A stretch of DNA of 64,000 nucleotides from NCBI GenBank assembly GCA_037176885.1, contig JAWWNJ010000009.1:930001-994000 (forward strand). Reading direction: 5' to 3'. Both the position numbers and the translations under genes were made by a program. Shown one piece after another: positions 44,201 through 60,532 of this stretch; the stretch's first letter is position 1; each line of letters begins with the position of its first letter. The DNA is from Favolaschia claudopus. Taxonomy: Eukaryota > Basidiomycota > Agaricomycetes > Agaricales > Mycenaceae. The notes under the pieces were generated by a model, which saw only the letters and a list, made by a program, of their open reading frames with translations, had not been told where the DNA came from and did no database searches.

Positions 44201-47200
44201 ATCAACATCCCGTCGTCCTTCTGCGGCCCCAACGGCATCGACCCATGCAAGTGACGACGAAAGTGCATCAGATAAAGAAGAGCAGTCTCAGGGTCACGGA
44301 ACACTTAGCAGTCTTTCGAGGATGCAACGGACTCCCAAACTTAAACAACCCGCCGGACCTCCCAGGCAAATCAAGCTCTATGATGGACCTGTCCAGATGA
44401 ATGCTACCCAATTACGTTTGGAGAAACGGGCACAAGACGCTAAGAAGTTCCAACGTCTCAGACCTGACCTTTCTGGGCTGTACAAAAGGATCTTGGCCTG
44501 GCAATATCACCATGATGGTGCTTCTCCTCCAGGGAATCCATTGAATTTGAGACACGTACCTGCCGACAAATTCGTCAACTATTCTCATTACCATCAAATA
44601 TTCGAGCCGCTTCTACTCCTTGAATGCTGGGCTCAAATTGTCCAGTCGAAGGAAGAAGCGGGAGAAGGTTACAGATTCAAAATCGATGCGCGCCAATTTA
44701 TAGATGATTGGATTGATCTCGAGTTGACCTTCGGTGGTAGCGTTAAGAAAGATTGGCGCTTGACAGAATCGGACGTTGTCTTACTTCGGGAGGATGCGTC
44801 GTCAATTCTAGGCAAAGTGGAGTCGTATAAAACTCCGATGGGCAAGGACATCCAGTGCAAGATCAGATGTATTGCTCGACTCGATCCAGGCCTCACTTTG
44901 GGTACAGAATGGCAAGTCGTGCAAGTTTTCAGGTCAGTCGATGATAACGAGGCTGATTGCAATGATTTAACTGCTCCCGATAGTCTGAGTACAATCAATC
45001 GAGAGTATGCTGCCCTCCTAGGCCTTCCTTACTTTGATTTGTGTTCGACAATACTGAATCCAGTCTTACCGCCCGTTCCTGAACCAAACCGGGCGAACAT
45101 GAAGAAAATCATGGATCATTACAAGGTCAATGAACCACAAGCCGTCGCAATATCGAGCTGCTTGGACACGACCGGATTTTCTTTGATTCAAGGGCAAGTG
45201 AGTCGCTCTGAAGATACCGCATGTTTGCTCAACGTATAATAGACCTCCAGGGACCGGGAAGACGAGCACGATTGTTGCGCTCGTGATGTCCTTCCTTGCC
45301 CGTCGTCCACGCAAAATCGCCATTCCCAATGCGAAGAATCCGAAACCCGAGGCCCCTACCGGTCCTCAGATCCTCATTTGTGCACCTTCGAATGCGGCAA
45401 TCGACGAGATAGCTCACCGAATCCGCGACTCGGAGTTTTTCAAGGGGAAGAACATAGTTCGACTCGGTACTATCAAATCCATGAATCCGAACGTTGTGGA
45501 CATATCGCTCGATCATCTTGTCGACAGTCGACTGGATCTGGGAAAGGATACCGGCGCCGCGGCGGATCTCGCTGGACTCAGGGCTGAGCTCGACGCCGTC
45601 AAAGCTCAAAGACAGGAGAAATTTTTGGAACTTGATAGCATTAGCGACAATTCAGCTCGGGTCACTATTCTTCGCGACGAAATTGCTCGTCTCAACGCAA
45701 AGCGTACAATGCTCGCTAAAAAGTACGACGAGGTAAAGGACAATCGGGTCAAGGAAACACGAGGCCTTGAAATGAGGTGCGCTTTCTTGATTTGTTGGGA
45801 GCCCTCACTGAACCATTCCAGTCGGCGAGCTTTTCGTCTGGAGGTTCTTCAAGGCGCTCATGTCATTTGCGCTACGCTGAGTGCATCAGGTTCTGATATC
45901 CTCCAAGACCTTGAGATCGAGATGGTCATCATCGATGAAGCCTCCCAAGCAATCGAACTCAGCGCTCTTATTCCTCTCAAGTATCAACCAAAGCACAGTA
46001 TTCTGGTAGGAGATCCGCAGCAACTCCCTCCGACAGTTTTGTCCCAAGAAGTGAGTATCGCCCGCTTTGCCGAACAGACTGAGCTGAACATGTTTCCAGG
46101 CTTGTCGGTTTCGATACAACGAATCGTTGTTCGTTCGTCTCCAAAAAACCAACCCCAAGTCGATACATCTTCTAAGCATTCAGTATCGGATGCACCCTAC
46201 GATTTCTCAGCTTCCCAGTACTCTATTCTATCAGTCCAGACTTCGTGATGGACCTGATATGGACAAAAAAACGGCCCAGCCATGGCACACCGATCCCAAG
46301 TTCCCTCCGTATCACTTTCTGGATGTCAAATCCACAGAAGAAAAGAGTGGTCGCTCAATCAGAAATATGCCTGAATGCAGAATTGCCGTTGCTTTGTTTA
46401 CGCGACTGAAAAGAGCCTTTCCTCGCGTCGATTTCGATGGACAAGTAGGCGGTATGTACTGGGAGAGTTCAACTGCCCGTGATTGATCCTTGGCCGCAGT
46501 TATTTCAATGTATCGCGCACAGATAGTCGAACTTCGCCGGCAATTCGTTCAAGCATTTGGTTCTGATATCCTGCAAACCATCGACTTCAACACGGTAGAC
46601 GGATTTCAAGGGCAAGAGAAGGCTGTAATCATTCTATCATGTGTACGTTCAGGGCCAGGTCTAGAGTCCGTTGGTTTTCTTTCGGATGTGAGGCGAATGA
46701 ACGTAGCCCTCACGCGAGCCAAGAGTTCCCTTTTTATCTTGGGGAATGTCGCAACTCTTTCTCGCAGTAACGAGACTTGGAAAACTATTGCCACCGATGC
46801 GCAGACCCGTCGTGCGCTTGTGGAAGTAGACGCCTCCTACTTTTCAGCTCCAAATACCATCGTCCGCCCCCCGGTCTCCCCAACAAAGACAAAGGCCCAA
46901 GTTCAGACCGCCCCTCTTCCTCCTCCTCCATCGGACCTGGTCACGCCTCGACAGCTGTCGGCCAGTCTCGTGCAAAAGTCTGACTCCGTGGCACCACTGC
47001 CCTCTTCGTCATCTTTGCCGTTACCGACAGCAGAGCAGCGAAGACCATCCACCTCTGCGGATCGGAGTCTTAAGAGGAAGTTGGAAGAAGAGGTTGAACC
47101 TCCGCCTATTCGGAAGCCTCCTCCTCCACCAAAACCGCGAGCACCCAAAGACGCCGCCAAAAGTTTGTTCATACCCAAGAAAGCGAGCAACTTGAAGCCA

Positions 47201-47230
47201 ATGAAGGTGAAGCTAGTTCTTCCTTCGTGA
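41277..47230 (+). CDS. SEN1: SEN1 superfamily-1 RNA/DNA helicase
   Basis: Sen1 terminates non-coding transcripts and removes R-loops. My exons (41277-41608, 41658-42546, 42612-45193, 45243-45776, 45822-46050, 46100-46451, 46500-47230) total 5649 nt, 1882 aa, the usual Sen1 size. Residues 1 to about 1250 are the helical N-terminal domain and a Ser-rich linker. The helicase core has the P-loop [33 protein letters not shown] (motif II), [22 protein letters not shown] and [14 protein letters not shown] (motif VI). The C-terminus is Pro/Lys rich. The intron at 45194-45242 cuts the P-loop after QG and appears to use a GC donor. Intron 2 (65 nt) is less certain because its interior also reads open. 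Confidence 0.95.
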
Positions 47231-47384
47231 CTGTCGACCATCGCTGACAGTCATGTCCAAGCGATGAACAGAACCCGGACGAATGTTAATGTACATAATT
47301 GCTTAATTTACATCTCTAGAATAGCTGTATTACCAAGTTCCCAGGTCATGAGTAAACATTAGATGTACAGTACTGCTTGTAGTT

Positions 47385-51586
<4,202 letters not shown>

Positions 51587-52252
51587 CGCCGAAAATGGTC
51601 GAAAAAAGTTTCGGCATTATCAGGGTCGGTGTTATCGGCCGATCCCCCTCTGCCCGCTCCCCCCACCATGTATACTACTCATCTAAGTGCTTTTGTCTGT
51701 CTAACCCTTGCGAATATTCGATCTTTACCTTGTCCTCAAGCCCGCTTCAAGCCCCTGATAATCATCTTCAAGTCATCTCCTCAGCTTGAAGAACGATAGA
51801 CACAACGAAACACAGTTAACGGACACTCCGAGATAATCTGACTCGCGACTTTGACCTCTTTCATCAATTGTACTCGGTGGAAGTGTCGTTGGCCAGCCTT
51901 GATACGATACTGGGCAGATCCTTCATGTTCAAGCCTGCCACCGATGACTCTACCCTGTATGACCAGTGGCAAGACTGAGCGACGTCCGGCGCTTGATTCA
52001 TTCATAACCTGTGTCTACCATAGGGGCGGCACTTACGGCCAATACAGCGCTTGGCGCCAGGCCGCCAGTGTACATTCTGGCAGGTGTCATGTCGCGATCG
52101 TTCATAAACAAGAAAAAAAGGCCTATAAAATGCTGCGTCTTTCAAGGAGCTAGCATCAGTTTTCGCTTTTCCCTTCGCTGCGCGTTCTTTCTTGCTCCTC
52201 CTCGAATCAGCCACACTCCCTACCTAAAACCTTAAACATCTCTAACATACCA
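51587..52252. other. Gap between DHX37-type helicase and PLAC8 genes
   Basis: About 670 bp. Two minus-strand frames (51781-52214) look basic and open, but the outer one starts with GTG and no motif or homologue is recognised, so no gene is called. The region should contain two divergent promoters. Confidence 0.4.
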
Positions 52253-53068
52253 ATGGCCGTAAGCTGCAGTGACAACCTGGCTAAAGTCTCGTCCTCATCT
52301 TGTCCTTAGTATAACCAACAGCCCCATGCCACTCAGCCCATGCAGGTCGGCGGATCCCGCAACGCCAATAATCTTCCTCTCGTCGACGGCCAGCGTGAAT
52401 GGTCGCACGGTGTCTTTGACTGCCTTGCAGACCCTCTTACTTGTTCGTTCCCCCTGTTTCCGCATGATTTTGTTCATGTCTGAGCCCTGTGTCTAGGCGT
52501 CGTGTCTTGGTTCTTGCCTTGTGTGACCTACGGCCGCAACCGCGCCAGATACAATGCTCTTGAGATGAATGTAAATCATCTCCTTTCCATCTTACCCGTA
52601 CACTTTCGCTCATATGTTCAAAAGGGCGCTGTGAGCAAGGATCCTATGGAAGGAGTCGTCAGCAACGACTCTATCATCTGTATGCCCCATGTCGCTTTTT
52701 CTCGATTCATTCTCAGCCTCTCGTAGACGGTGTCGCGGCATGCTTTGGGTGCGGAGGGGTTGTTGGTTTCGGGTACGCTACACCTTTCCAAAACCAAGAT
52801 GTACACTCTAACCTTTCCGCAGTGGACGCCAACAAACGCGTGGTCGTTATTCTATCAAGGGTGACACCGTCACCGACTTCCTCCTCTCTTGCTGCTGTGC
52901 CCCTTGTGCTCTCACTCAAGAGAGCCGAGAGATTGAGCTCGAGGAGCAGAGTCTTGGACACGCCGGTGCTGGGTTTTCCCAGTTCATGACTCCTCAAGGA
53001 GGCGCCCCCACCAAAGTAAGTTCATCATCGTACCAGTGTTCCACCAACTGACAAAAATCCAGGCATAA
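52253..53068 (+). CDS. PLAC8-family cysteine-rich protein
   Basis: Seven exons sum to 513 nt, 170 aa. The PLAC8 domain (about residues 35-130) has the Cys-rich membrane-associated pattern WSHGVFDCLADPLTC...WFLPCVTYGRN, then YGVAACFGCGGV, then DFLLSCCCAPCALTQESREI. PLAC8 proteins act in membrane calcium and metal handling (plant and fungal homologues affect cadmium resistance and cell size). The first exon is just ATGGCC (52253-52258) and the last just GCATAA (53063-53068), which are easily missed by gene finders. The C-terminus is Glu/Gly rich. A GTG-started frame on the opposite strand upstream was rejected. Confidence 0.92.
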
Positions 53069-53215
53069 AATCATGTTACATACATAGATCGAGATACCCC
53101 ATTTATTTAGACACATTGCTCATCCGCTCCTTCTAATAACTATTCTCCCTGTTCCTCTAAATATACGGCGTTCCACACCGAAAATAGCCAGTCAAGATTC
53201 TGCTGAAGGGGACAT

Positions 53216-54267
53216 TTACCTTCGTGAGCTCCGCAAATCTCGAAGGGCACGATGCCAGCGGTTCAAGTCGTTCGGAATCGACCTCTTAACGGGATTAGCG
53301 ACCAAAACGTTTCTTCGTAAGCGACATGAAGCGCTTGGAGTAGCTGATGTTTCCGTTGGACGCCCAGGCTGGGTCGTTGTGTGAGAAGGCATCACAGATG
53401 AGCCAGGAGGATTTGAAGGTGGGGCTGAATCACCGCCGGATATGAAAGACGCGATAGGCGGCCCAGGGAAGATGTAAGGCGCGTCAGTGTTGGAATACAC
53501 CTGGAATTCGGTCAAAAACAAGACAATTAGCAAAACGATGGCCTTGCATCGACGAGAATCCCAGGATCAACGGCCGAATATGCACCGGGAATTTTCACAA
53601 GGTCACTGGAGGTCGGAACTCCGGAACCCGACCCACCGACATGGAGTTGGCTGCAACTGGCGTAGAATTCCGCTCCGCCTTGAGAGACGCCATTCTGCAA
53701 GGCGATTATTTCGTGGCGCAGCAAATAATTGCCCGGCGCCAGATTCGAAGGTAGTTTAAGCATTGCGGGTGCGCCGTTATCTGAACGTGAACAGGCGATT
53801 CAGGCATGGTCATGGATTCAGAGGTAGGATTGCAGCGTACTCAACGAAGCCTGAGCCCACGCTCCACTCGCGTCTCGACCAACCTGCTGAATTTTGAACC
53901 ACATTGCATTTGACGCGTCAAATTGGCTGCAGGGGGCGCTACCACAGTTTGCGAGGTATGTGAGCATTGGGCCAACATTGTGGAACCACGGGCCCGCTGT
54001 GGAAACCCAGTCCACGCCGATCAAGTCTCCGGGGTTGGCGTCAGCAATGTCTGATGCAGGTTGCGCATGGGGGCCACAGGAAAGATTCGGGTCAGATACG
54101 GAGGTGACTGGTGAGTTCGTATCCACTTGGCGGATGACATGCGCCGGGTCAGAGGTCCCCAACGGTGGACCTTGATAGACGGTCCCAGCGATAGAGATGC
54201 TGCCGACCCATCCATGAGCCACAACTAGTGAGGGGCAGAGAAATAGCAAGAAGATTGCCAGCTTCAT
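53216..54267 (-). CDS. AA9 lytic polysaccharide monooxygenase
   Basis: Copper enzyme that cleaves cellulose or hemicellulose oxidatively outside the cell. The signal peptide MKLAIFLLFLCPSLVVA ends directly before HGWV, giving the obligatory N-terminal His of the histidine brace. Further hallmarks are GPWFHNVGPMLTYLANC, NYLLRHEIIALQNG and GAEFYASCSQL, with the axial Tyr. DPGILVD|VYSN follows across a 47-nt intron (53547-53501) that needs a GC donor. The catalytic domain is followed by a Ser/Thr/Pro linker and an unusual basic tail (RLRRNVL...RSSRR) instead of a CBM1. The start is ATG 54267 (an upstream in-frame ATG is 24 bp away). The gene is divergent from the NDUFAF6-like gene. Confidence 0.93.
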
Positions 54268-54533
54268 AGGATTCAAGGACGAAGAGAACAATGGACAGAA
54301 GAGACAGGTTTGACTGAGGTTCCCACATGTTCCGTTGTGGAGGTTGCCTCGTGGTATTGTAGTGGTTTTATTAGCGGCACGGCGATCGGAGTGTGTAGCA
54401 CAGTTATTTTAGAGAAACTGTTCATGCTGGACTGGCGCGCCGCAGGTTGGTCCAATCGGCCAAACCATAAAATTGCCAAATGCGAGAAAGAAGAAAGAGT
54501 GGCAGACCAACCGTGACGTCACTGACGAATTTT

Positions 54534-55592
54534 ATGCTCTCGTTCAACGCAGCGCGTCGTTGCTCGTCGACTATCTTCAGGAGGTATTCAACAACTACTG
54601 CTGAAACCCCTCAGGATCCAATAGCATACTGTCGAGAGCTGGTGCGCAAGCATGACTATGAGTCTTTCCTGATCAGCAAGTTCTGGCCTGCAGGCCAGCA
54701 ACAAGATGGCTATTTTGCGATCAAGGCGTTCTCAGTACGTTTTCCAAGTTCACCAAGCTCTTCGGTTCATTTACCTGAATATAATGGTAATAGACTGAAT
54801 TGGCTATGGTACAAGACAACGTGAGCGTACAGACACTTGGAGCAGTCCGCATGCAATTCTGGCGAGACGCGGTCCGGGACATCTACGCTGTGCGTCGAGC
54901 GGGATAGGCCACCCATCTCATCAAGAATTTACTGGCTGACGGGCGGGCAGGACAATCCGCCGCGACATCCCGTCGCTCTTGCGCTGCATCAGACGACCCA
55001 ACGCGCGAGTCTCCCTGCCTATTATTTCAAAAGAATCATCGACGCGCGCGACGAGGAATTGCAAACAACTTCATATCCCACGAGCGACGCACTTGTGGGG
55101 CACGCCGAGAGCGTATCGTCAACTGTACTCTATCTTCTGCTCGCCCTCAGAGGGCTGGGAAGCGCAGAAGACTTGGCCCATGCTGCATCGCATGTGGGAA
55201 CAGCACAGACACTTGCGACGTTATTGTGGTCTTTACCACATCACGCGGGTCAGCGGCGGCTTCCGATTCCGTTGGACATTTGCGCGCGGCATGGGGTGAA
55301 GCAGGAGGACGTTTTCCGGTATGGAGGGGGCGCAACTGGGATCGATTCGGCCGTATACGACTTTGCGGTGCTGGCGAATGATCACATGCTGACGGCGCGC
55401 GAGATGTTCAAGGGTACCGGAGGTAAAGTCCCTGCAGCTGCAATGCCTGTGTTTTTGGCTGGGGTCCCCGTCACGACGTTTCTTGCACAGCTGGAAAAAG
55501 TCAACTTTGATGCGTTTGCGCGTTCGCTGACGATGCGAGACTGGCGATTATCATGGAAGATTTGGAGTGGGTATTACCGGAGGATGTTCTAA
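54534..55592 (+). CDS. NDUFAF6-like complex I assembly factor (squalene/phytoene synthase fold)
   Basis: About 310 aa in three exons. A mitochondrial-type presequence (MLSFNAARRCSSTIFRRYSTTT) leads to the catalytically degenerate squalene/phytoene-synthase fold: RELVRKHDYESFLISKFWP; ELAMVQDNVSVQTLGAVRMQ; FWRDAVRDIYA; HPVALALHQTTQ. Later come HHAGQRRLPIPLDICARHGV and FGAVYDFAVLANDHM-like helices. NDUFAF6 assists assembly of respiratory complex I. The DxxxD substrate motifs of true squalene synthases are not evident. The second intron ends in GGGCAG at about 54951. The stop is at 55592. Confidence 0.85.
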
Positions 55593-56176
55593 AAGACTTA
55601 ATTCGCCGTTTACGGTGTTATGTGATATTCTTGGGAGCTTCTTTGAGGGTCTAGGATCTGAGAGCCTGCTTGCTTTTTTCTGGTGCAATTATTCTTTTTG
55701 TTCGTTTGTGTTGGCACTTCCGATGTGGATTCGGAAGATTTCCTAATTGGTGATGCGAGGATTGATGATCTTACTGGATTTGGAAGAGCCCCTATTTTCG
55801 CTGTGTGGAATTGAATTCAGCAGGGGTCCTTGCCTACCTCCTCGTCCATGAATATGTACCGTTTTTTGGATTGAACTCGCTAGTCCACTTCTCTCGGTGG
55901 TTTATAGACATGAGAAAGAAAAGCGCGGGACCTGATACACTGCGGTGACCACGCATAGATGACCAGTGCCTGAACGGAAGTTTTTTTCTGAGACATGGAG
56001 GTGAAACAAACGGAAATGATAGAGTTGGGTTGCAGTTGGATACTTGGGTGTCACCACGTATCCGAATTGGGACTACTACCGCCCGGTCCGAAGCCCACAA
56101 CGAAGCGCTTTCACTTGGTGATAATAGTGGTCAGTCACGGTGACCGGCAGTCACACACGCCTACCTCTCTTTCTCA
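55593..56176. other. Intergenic, nothing identified
   Basis: About 580 bp between the NDUFAF6-like and the conserved hypothetical gene, both on the plus strand. No gene, RNA or repeat was seen. Confidence 0.5.
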
Positions 56177-59100
56177 ATGACTCTCACCCTCCTCCCCGAC
56201 GAGGTCCTCGCCGACATCTTCTTCTGCGTCGACGACCCCACCCCCCTCATAGCCTGTCGCCGTCTTCTCCACCTCAGCCAAGATCCCTATGTTCGAGCAC
56301 ACTACTTTCTTACTCGTTATGGCAGAATCCAGGCTCTTTACTTTGCGTTCTGCCGTGCAAAGCTCGTCACCCCCCGCGTTCTCGATGTACTTGTCCTAGC
56401 TCCTCTCTCCATGCCACCTTCTCACTCGCCACTCGCCCTAGATCCTCATTTCCAGTGGCGCTCATCTCTCCCGTTATTTTGTTCAGGTCGCTTTCCACCA
56501 CTTTTTCCATTGCAATTCCCATTTCCTCAAGATTCCGTGGGTCCGAAATATCTCCTGGGATGCCTGGAATCATTTCATGACTCTCGCCGTTGCTCAATTC
56601 CACGAGATTCCCCGAGGAAAGGTTCGTGGTGACTATCTTTGCATGAAATATTCTAAGCCGTGTATCAGAACGAGGACGACGGCACGATCTTTACCACGTT
56701 TATCAAGGAGGCAAAGTTTCCCGCCGAGGCCCAAAGCGTGTCTTGGGAGGTCATACGCGACATGTTCGAGAAGTACCTTGTAAGTTTTCGTCTCGCCCTT
56801 CAATTGTCGCCTCGTTTGAGAAAATCAACAAGTTTATCCCATTTTGTCAACGCGACCCTCTCATGGTACAACTTCCTCTCGTGTTGGCTATTGAACCTCG
56901 CCTGCTCCCTTATGCGGTCGCCAACGGGTTTGAAATGGATGAGAAGGTACGGCCCTCCCGTAGAACCGGTTACATTCCGCGTCTCACATACTTCCGAAAA
57001 GTACCGTGACTTCGTCTTTCGCAAAATGTTCGAAAAGAAGACGTCTACCCCCATTCCAGCACACGCAGATGAAATTGCTGCCAATGTACGCGAGCTGTGT
57101 CGCCTAGACTCCCAGTACGTGCTTGCCGCTCTACCCTCATTTCATTATCAGAGTCTTATGGCGCATAGCATGTTCGTCACGCGTACAGTGGCGGCCGAGG
57201 TATGCCTTGAGGTTAAGACAAACGAGGCCGCTTACAGGGCCCTCAAACAACTCGACCGCACAGGCGATCTGCCTTTCTCTCTCGCGTCAGTCGCTTAATT
57301 TATTTCCGCCCACCTCATGTTGATTTTTCATCCGATTGCAGCGACCTTGTTCAAGATGTCATCAAGGTGAGGAGCTCTTGTAATGTCTTGAAACACCTGC
57401 TCAATTTTGCTAGCTTTTTGTTAAGGCGCGAGCGATCACGACTGCGGCCACTACGCAGATTCTCACGCAGCTCTACACGGACTTTTTTGCGCCGTCTCCC
57501 ACGTCGACGACCTCTGTTTCCTCCTATCTTGCTTCCTCCCGCACTCCACCCATAGCGATAGATCCGGCTGTCCGCCGGGCGATGTATCTCACCGTTTTCG
57601 CTGCGGACCCGCCCATTGCTGGTTCTGCCATCGCTTCCCGTCTTACGCTTCTCGGTCTCGGTCCTATGAGTCTCAAGGACGCCGCTGACGTGCTCACGAG
57701 TGCCTTCGTCGAGAAGCCGGCGCCTTTATTCGAATATTTGCGTCGAGAGGGTGTCGCGGATGAATCGAATATGGATGAGAGTGGGTCGCCGAGCAAGACG
57801 ACGAGAAAGGTAACGAATGCGGAGTTCAGGACCCTCGCCGAGGATGTTGCCGTGAGGTGCTTGACGCTGGATAGTAAGGGTAAGACACTGAAGAGGTTGT
57901 CTGAAATGCATTCGACGGTGCGAACGAAAATTGTGCAATCTGTGTTGGGAGAGCATGAGATCAGGCTGGAGCACATCTCGCTACTGGGGGAGGTGCCGGA
58001 TGGGCAAGAGCGGCTGAAAGCACGACTGTCGAGAAGTATGGGAGGATTCGTTGTTGGTGAAGACGTCAATATCGAAGAGGGTGAGCCCGCGGCTGAGGAG
58101 GAGGACGGGGCAGAGGGGCAGAACAACGAAAATGAGGAGGATTTCGACATGGAGAGCGCGACGGCGCGGGAAAATGGGTTGGATGGAGAGGCTCAGTCCG
58201 GACAGGCACAACTCTCCGTAGATTCCCTTGGCAGAATAGGGATCGAGCCGCTGAGTACTATGATCAGACGGGACGAGCAAGGTGCGCGTAGTCGAAGGCG
58301 CTACTACTATCATGCAATGCCTTGGATGGCCAGCTCAATTTCTTCGCGGACCCCGGTCGGTGGGTCATCATCTGGCGTGATTCGTTCTCTACCTTATTCG
58401 TATCCCTCCAGATTCTCTTTCAGTGGCAAAATGGATCAAGACTGAATTCAAAGCGTTCAGCAGTATCACGGCGACTTTCTTGACGCACGCAGTCATCAAC
58501 GGCAGTTATTCAGTAAGTCCCTATACTATCCGCGCCACAACGAGCTGAATGATGAGCAGGTTTTGTCTGCGTACCTGGACACGGCAACGGTGCCTGTTCC
58601 AATCACTCTGAAGCATTTCCAAGCTTTGGCACAGCTCGGACGCTCCACGGCCGTGCGTATCTGTCTTCGTCTCGACACGTTCGAGAATTTCTGAACGCGT
58701 GAATAGGATTTTCACCTATATGAGCGAATTCGGGAAGGCGCCCCGTTCTACAGAACTGAGGAAGACTATCTTGGGAATTCGGACGTAGCGCGGTTCTTGC
58801 TGAAGAAACTGAAAGGGAAGGACAAGGGCCAGGAGGGCCAGCAACCACAGTTACCGACACAAACGTCTCCTCGTGTCAAGGCGGAGCCTGTTGAGCTGAC
58901 GGCGGCGTCGCCATCTCCACGCAAGAGAAAACGTCCGCGGCGCTCTGCAACGGCAGTGGATTATGCTGTGCCTGATTCGGACGATGAGGCGATCGCAGCG
59001 GAAGAGGACATGAATGATGAATTTGCTGAGTATCGATTAGGGTCGTTGGGGGGCGGCAAGATGAAAGCAAAAGCAGATATCAAGGTGGCCGCACCCAAGG

Positions 59101-59520
59101 CAGACACAGATTTGGCGTTGTGGATCAAGGCGTTGGAGGAGCTCAACAAAGAGGAGCAACGCAAGGTTGGTTTACTGGCCTTGAGTTTGATGTATATCCT
59201 GACTTTCGGACAGTACCGCGAGAAGAAGAAGCGCATAGAAAATGAAAGGGCCGCAGTTGGGGCCAACGCACCGAAGATACGTGTTTCCAAGGTGCGTCAG
59301 GTTGCTTGGAACGCTTGGGTATCATTTGGCTGACTGCGCATAGAGCGATTTTTTCCGCTCTTTGACGACAAATCTCCGTAGTTTGCGTGAACTGAATATC
59401 CTGGATCACAGTCGACGCCAAGCCACGGCGGAGCAGTTTGAGGTGACTGACGATGAGGATGAGGATTACGTGCAGACGAAGGCGCCGAAACTCAAGAGGC
59501 GCAAAACCACCCTGACTTGA
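56177..59520 (+). CDS. Large conserved basidiomycete-type protein of unknown function, F-box-like N-terminus
   Basis: Roughly 15 exons encode about 900 aa. The N-terminus TLLPDEVLADIFFCVDDPTPLIACRR resembles an F-box, followed by DPYVRAHYFLTRYGRIQALYFAF and further helical blocks such as YRDFVFRKMFEKK and IPPIAIDPAVRRAMYLTVFA. The middle has an acidic stretch (EGEPAAEEEDGAEGQ), and the C-terminus is Lys/Arg rich with RKRKRPRRS and KLKRRKTTLT, suggesting nuclear location. The pattern of long helical repeats without catalytic motifs recurs in agaricomycete hypothetical proteins; I do not recognise a function. The last intron precedes SDFFRSLTTNLRSLREL. The end is TGA at 59518-59520. Confidence 0.75.
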
Positions 59521-59922
59521 GCACACGACATTCAATGGATTACAATGACACTTGCATCTTTTCTCTCAACGGCATACCTTTCTCTCTCCCTTAGCATCAT
59601 AACAATCCATTAGCATCATCATAGCATTCGCATTTCTCCCGTCTTTCCTGTGTCACAACCACCTACATAGACCATACCTCTTACTGTCCTATAATAGTTG
59701 ACTACTAGATACAATAATGTACACTGGCAACGTCGTCGAACTGAAGGTGTACTGATGATCCCCTTTAATTAACTCGTGTACGCGGGTCGTTCTGCTGAGC
59801 ATACAGAAGCTTGACCTTCGTGATCGTGCAGTGGGAGAAGTGAGAGAAGTGAGCGGAACTTGAGTCCGGGTGGCAACATGTGTTTACGCTATATATCAAA
59901 AAGTAAAACATATATTTTCAAC
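59521..59922. other. Intergenic, AT-rich
   Basis: About 400 bp of AT-rich sequence upstream of the tRNA. It contains short CAT and CATCAT repeats (about 59596-59630) but no gene. Confidence 0.5.
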
Positions 59923-60026
59923 GGGCAAATAGTGTAGTTGGTTATCGCGCCCGCTTCGCAAGGACCGTGCAAATGATCACGTGACTCAGATGCGGGAGGT
60001 GCTGGGTTCAATTCCCAGTTTGTCCA
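59923..60026 (+). tRNA. tRNA-Ala(CGC) with a 30-nt intron
   Basis: Acceptor stem GGGCAAA pairs with TTTGTCC, leaving discriminator A. The third pair is G3:U70, the classic alanine identity element. The D arm (A-box TAGTGTAGTTGG), anticodon stem CCCGC/GCGGG and T arm CTGGG TTCAATT CCCAG (B-box GGTTCAATTCC) are intact. The anticodon loop TTCGCA gives anticodon CGC (reads GCG). The intron (59961-59990) sits one base 3' of the anticodon as required, and includes the 8-bp palindrome TCACGTGA. A TTTTT terminator follows. Mature length is 74 nt before CCA addition. Confidence 0.93.
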
Positions 60027-60532
60027 TTCTTTTTGACGACATTTTGCTTCTGCCATTGACGTTAGGTATGTGGATGACGCTCGCCGTGAGTCAGATGGAA
60101 AACGAGAGAAAGCCCAGCCCCGCGAGCTCTCCGACGCAATCAAGAAAAGGCAGCGCTTGCAAGCTACCGAGGCGGCGGAGTCGAGTCGACATGGGAGTTA
60201 AGAGAGCAAGACTGCCAAGAGACTCCGATCGTCGATCATTGCTGTTCTCGCCACCACTCCTGCCTCATTCTGGAGAGAACATCAACTTTTGTAACGTCTC
60301 GAAATGTCGCGTCCCCAACGCACTTCCTTGCCGTATTTTTCGGTCCAGAGTGTGATTTGTCTTACGCACCATAACAGCTTTTTTGGCTTCAAGAAAATTC
60401 AATAGCAAGTACTCTACCAGGCATTACCTACCGCATACATATCCTAACGAACCCAGCCACTCTCCCAAGCCATTTTTTCCTAATTTGGTTGCGAGAAGTT
60501 GTAGTGTTTGGGCGTGCTTGCTTTACACCACC
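60027..60532. other. Gap between tRNA and SDHAF1-like gene
   Basis: About 500 bp. A T5 Pol III terminator lies just after the tRNA. No further gene was seen. Confidence 0.5.

Noticed and set aside
51781..52214. Basic minus-strand frames between the DHX37-type helicase and PLAC8
   Set aside because: The outer frame starts with GTG and no homologue or splice pattern joins the two pieces.
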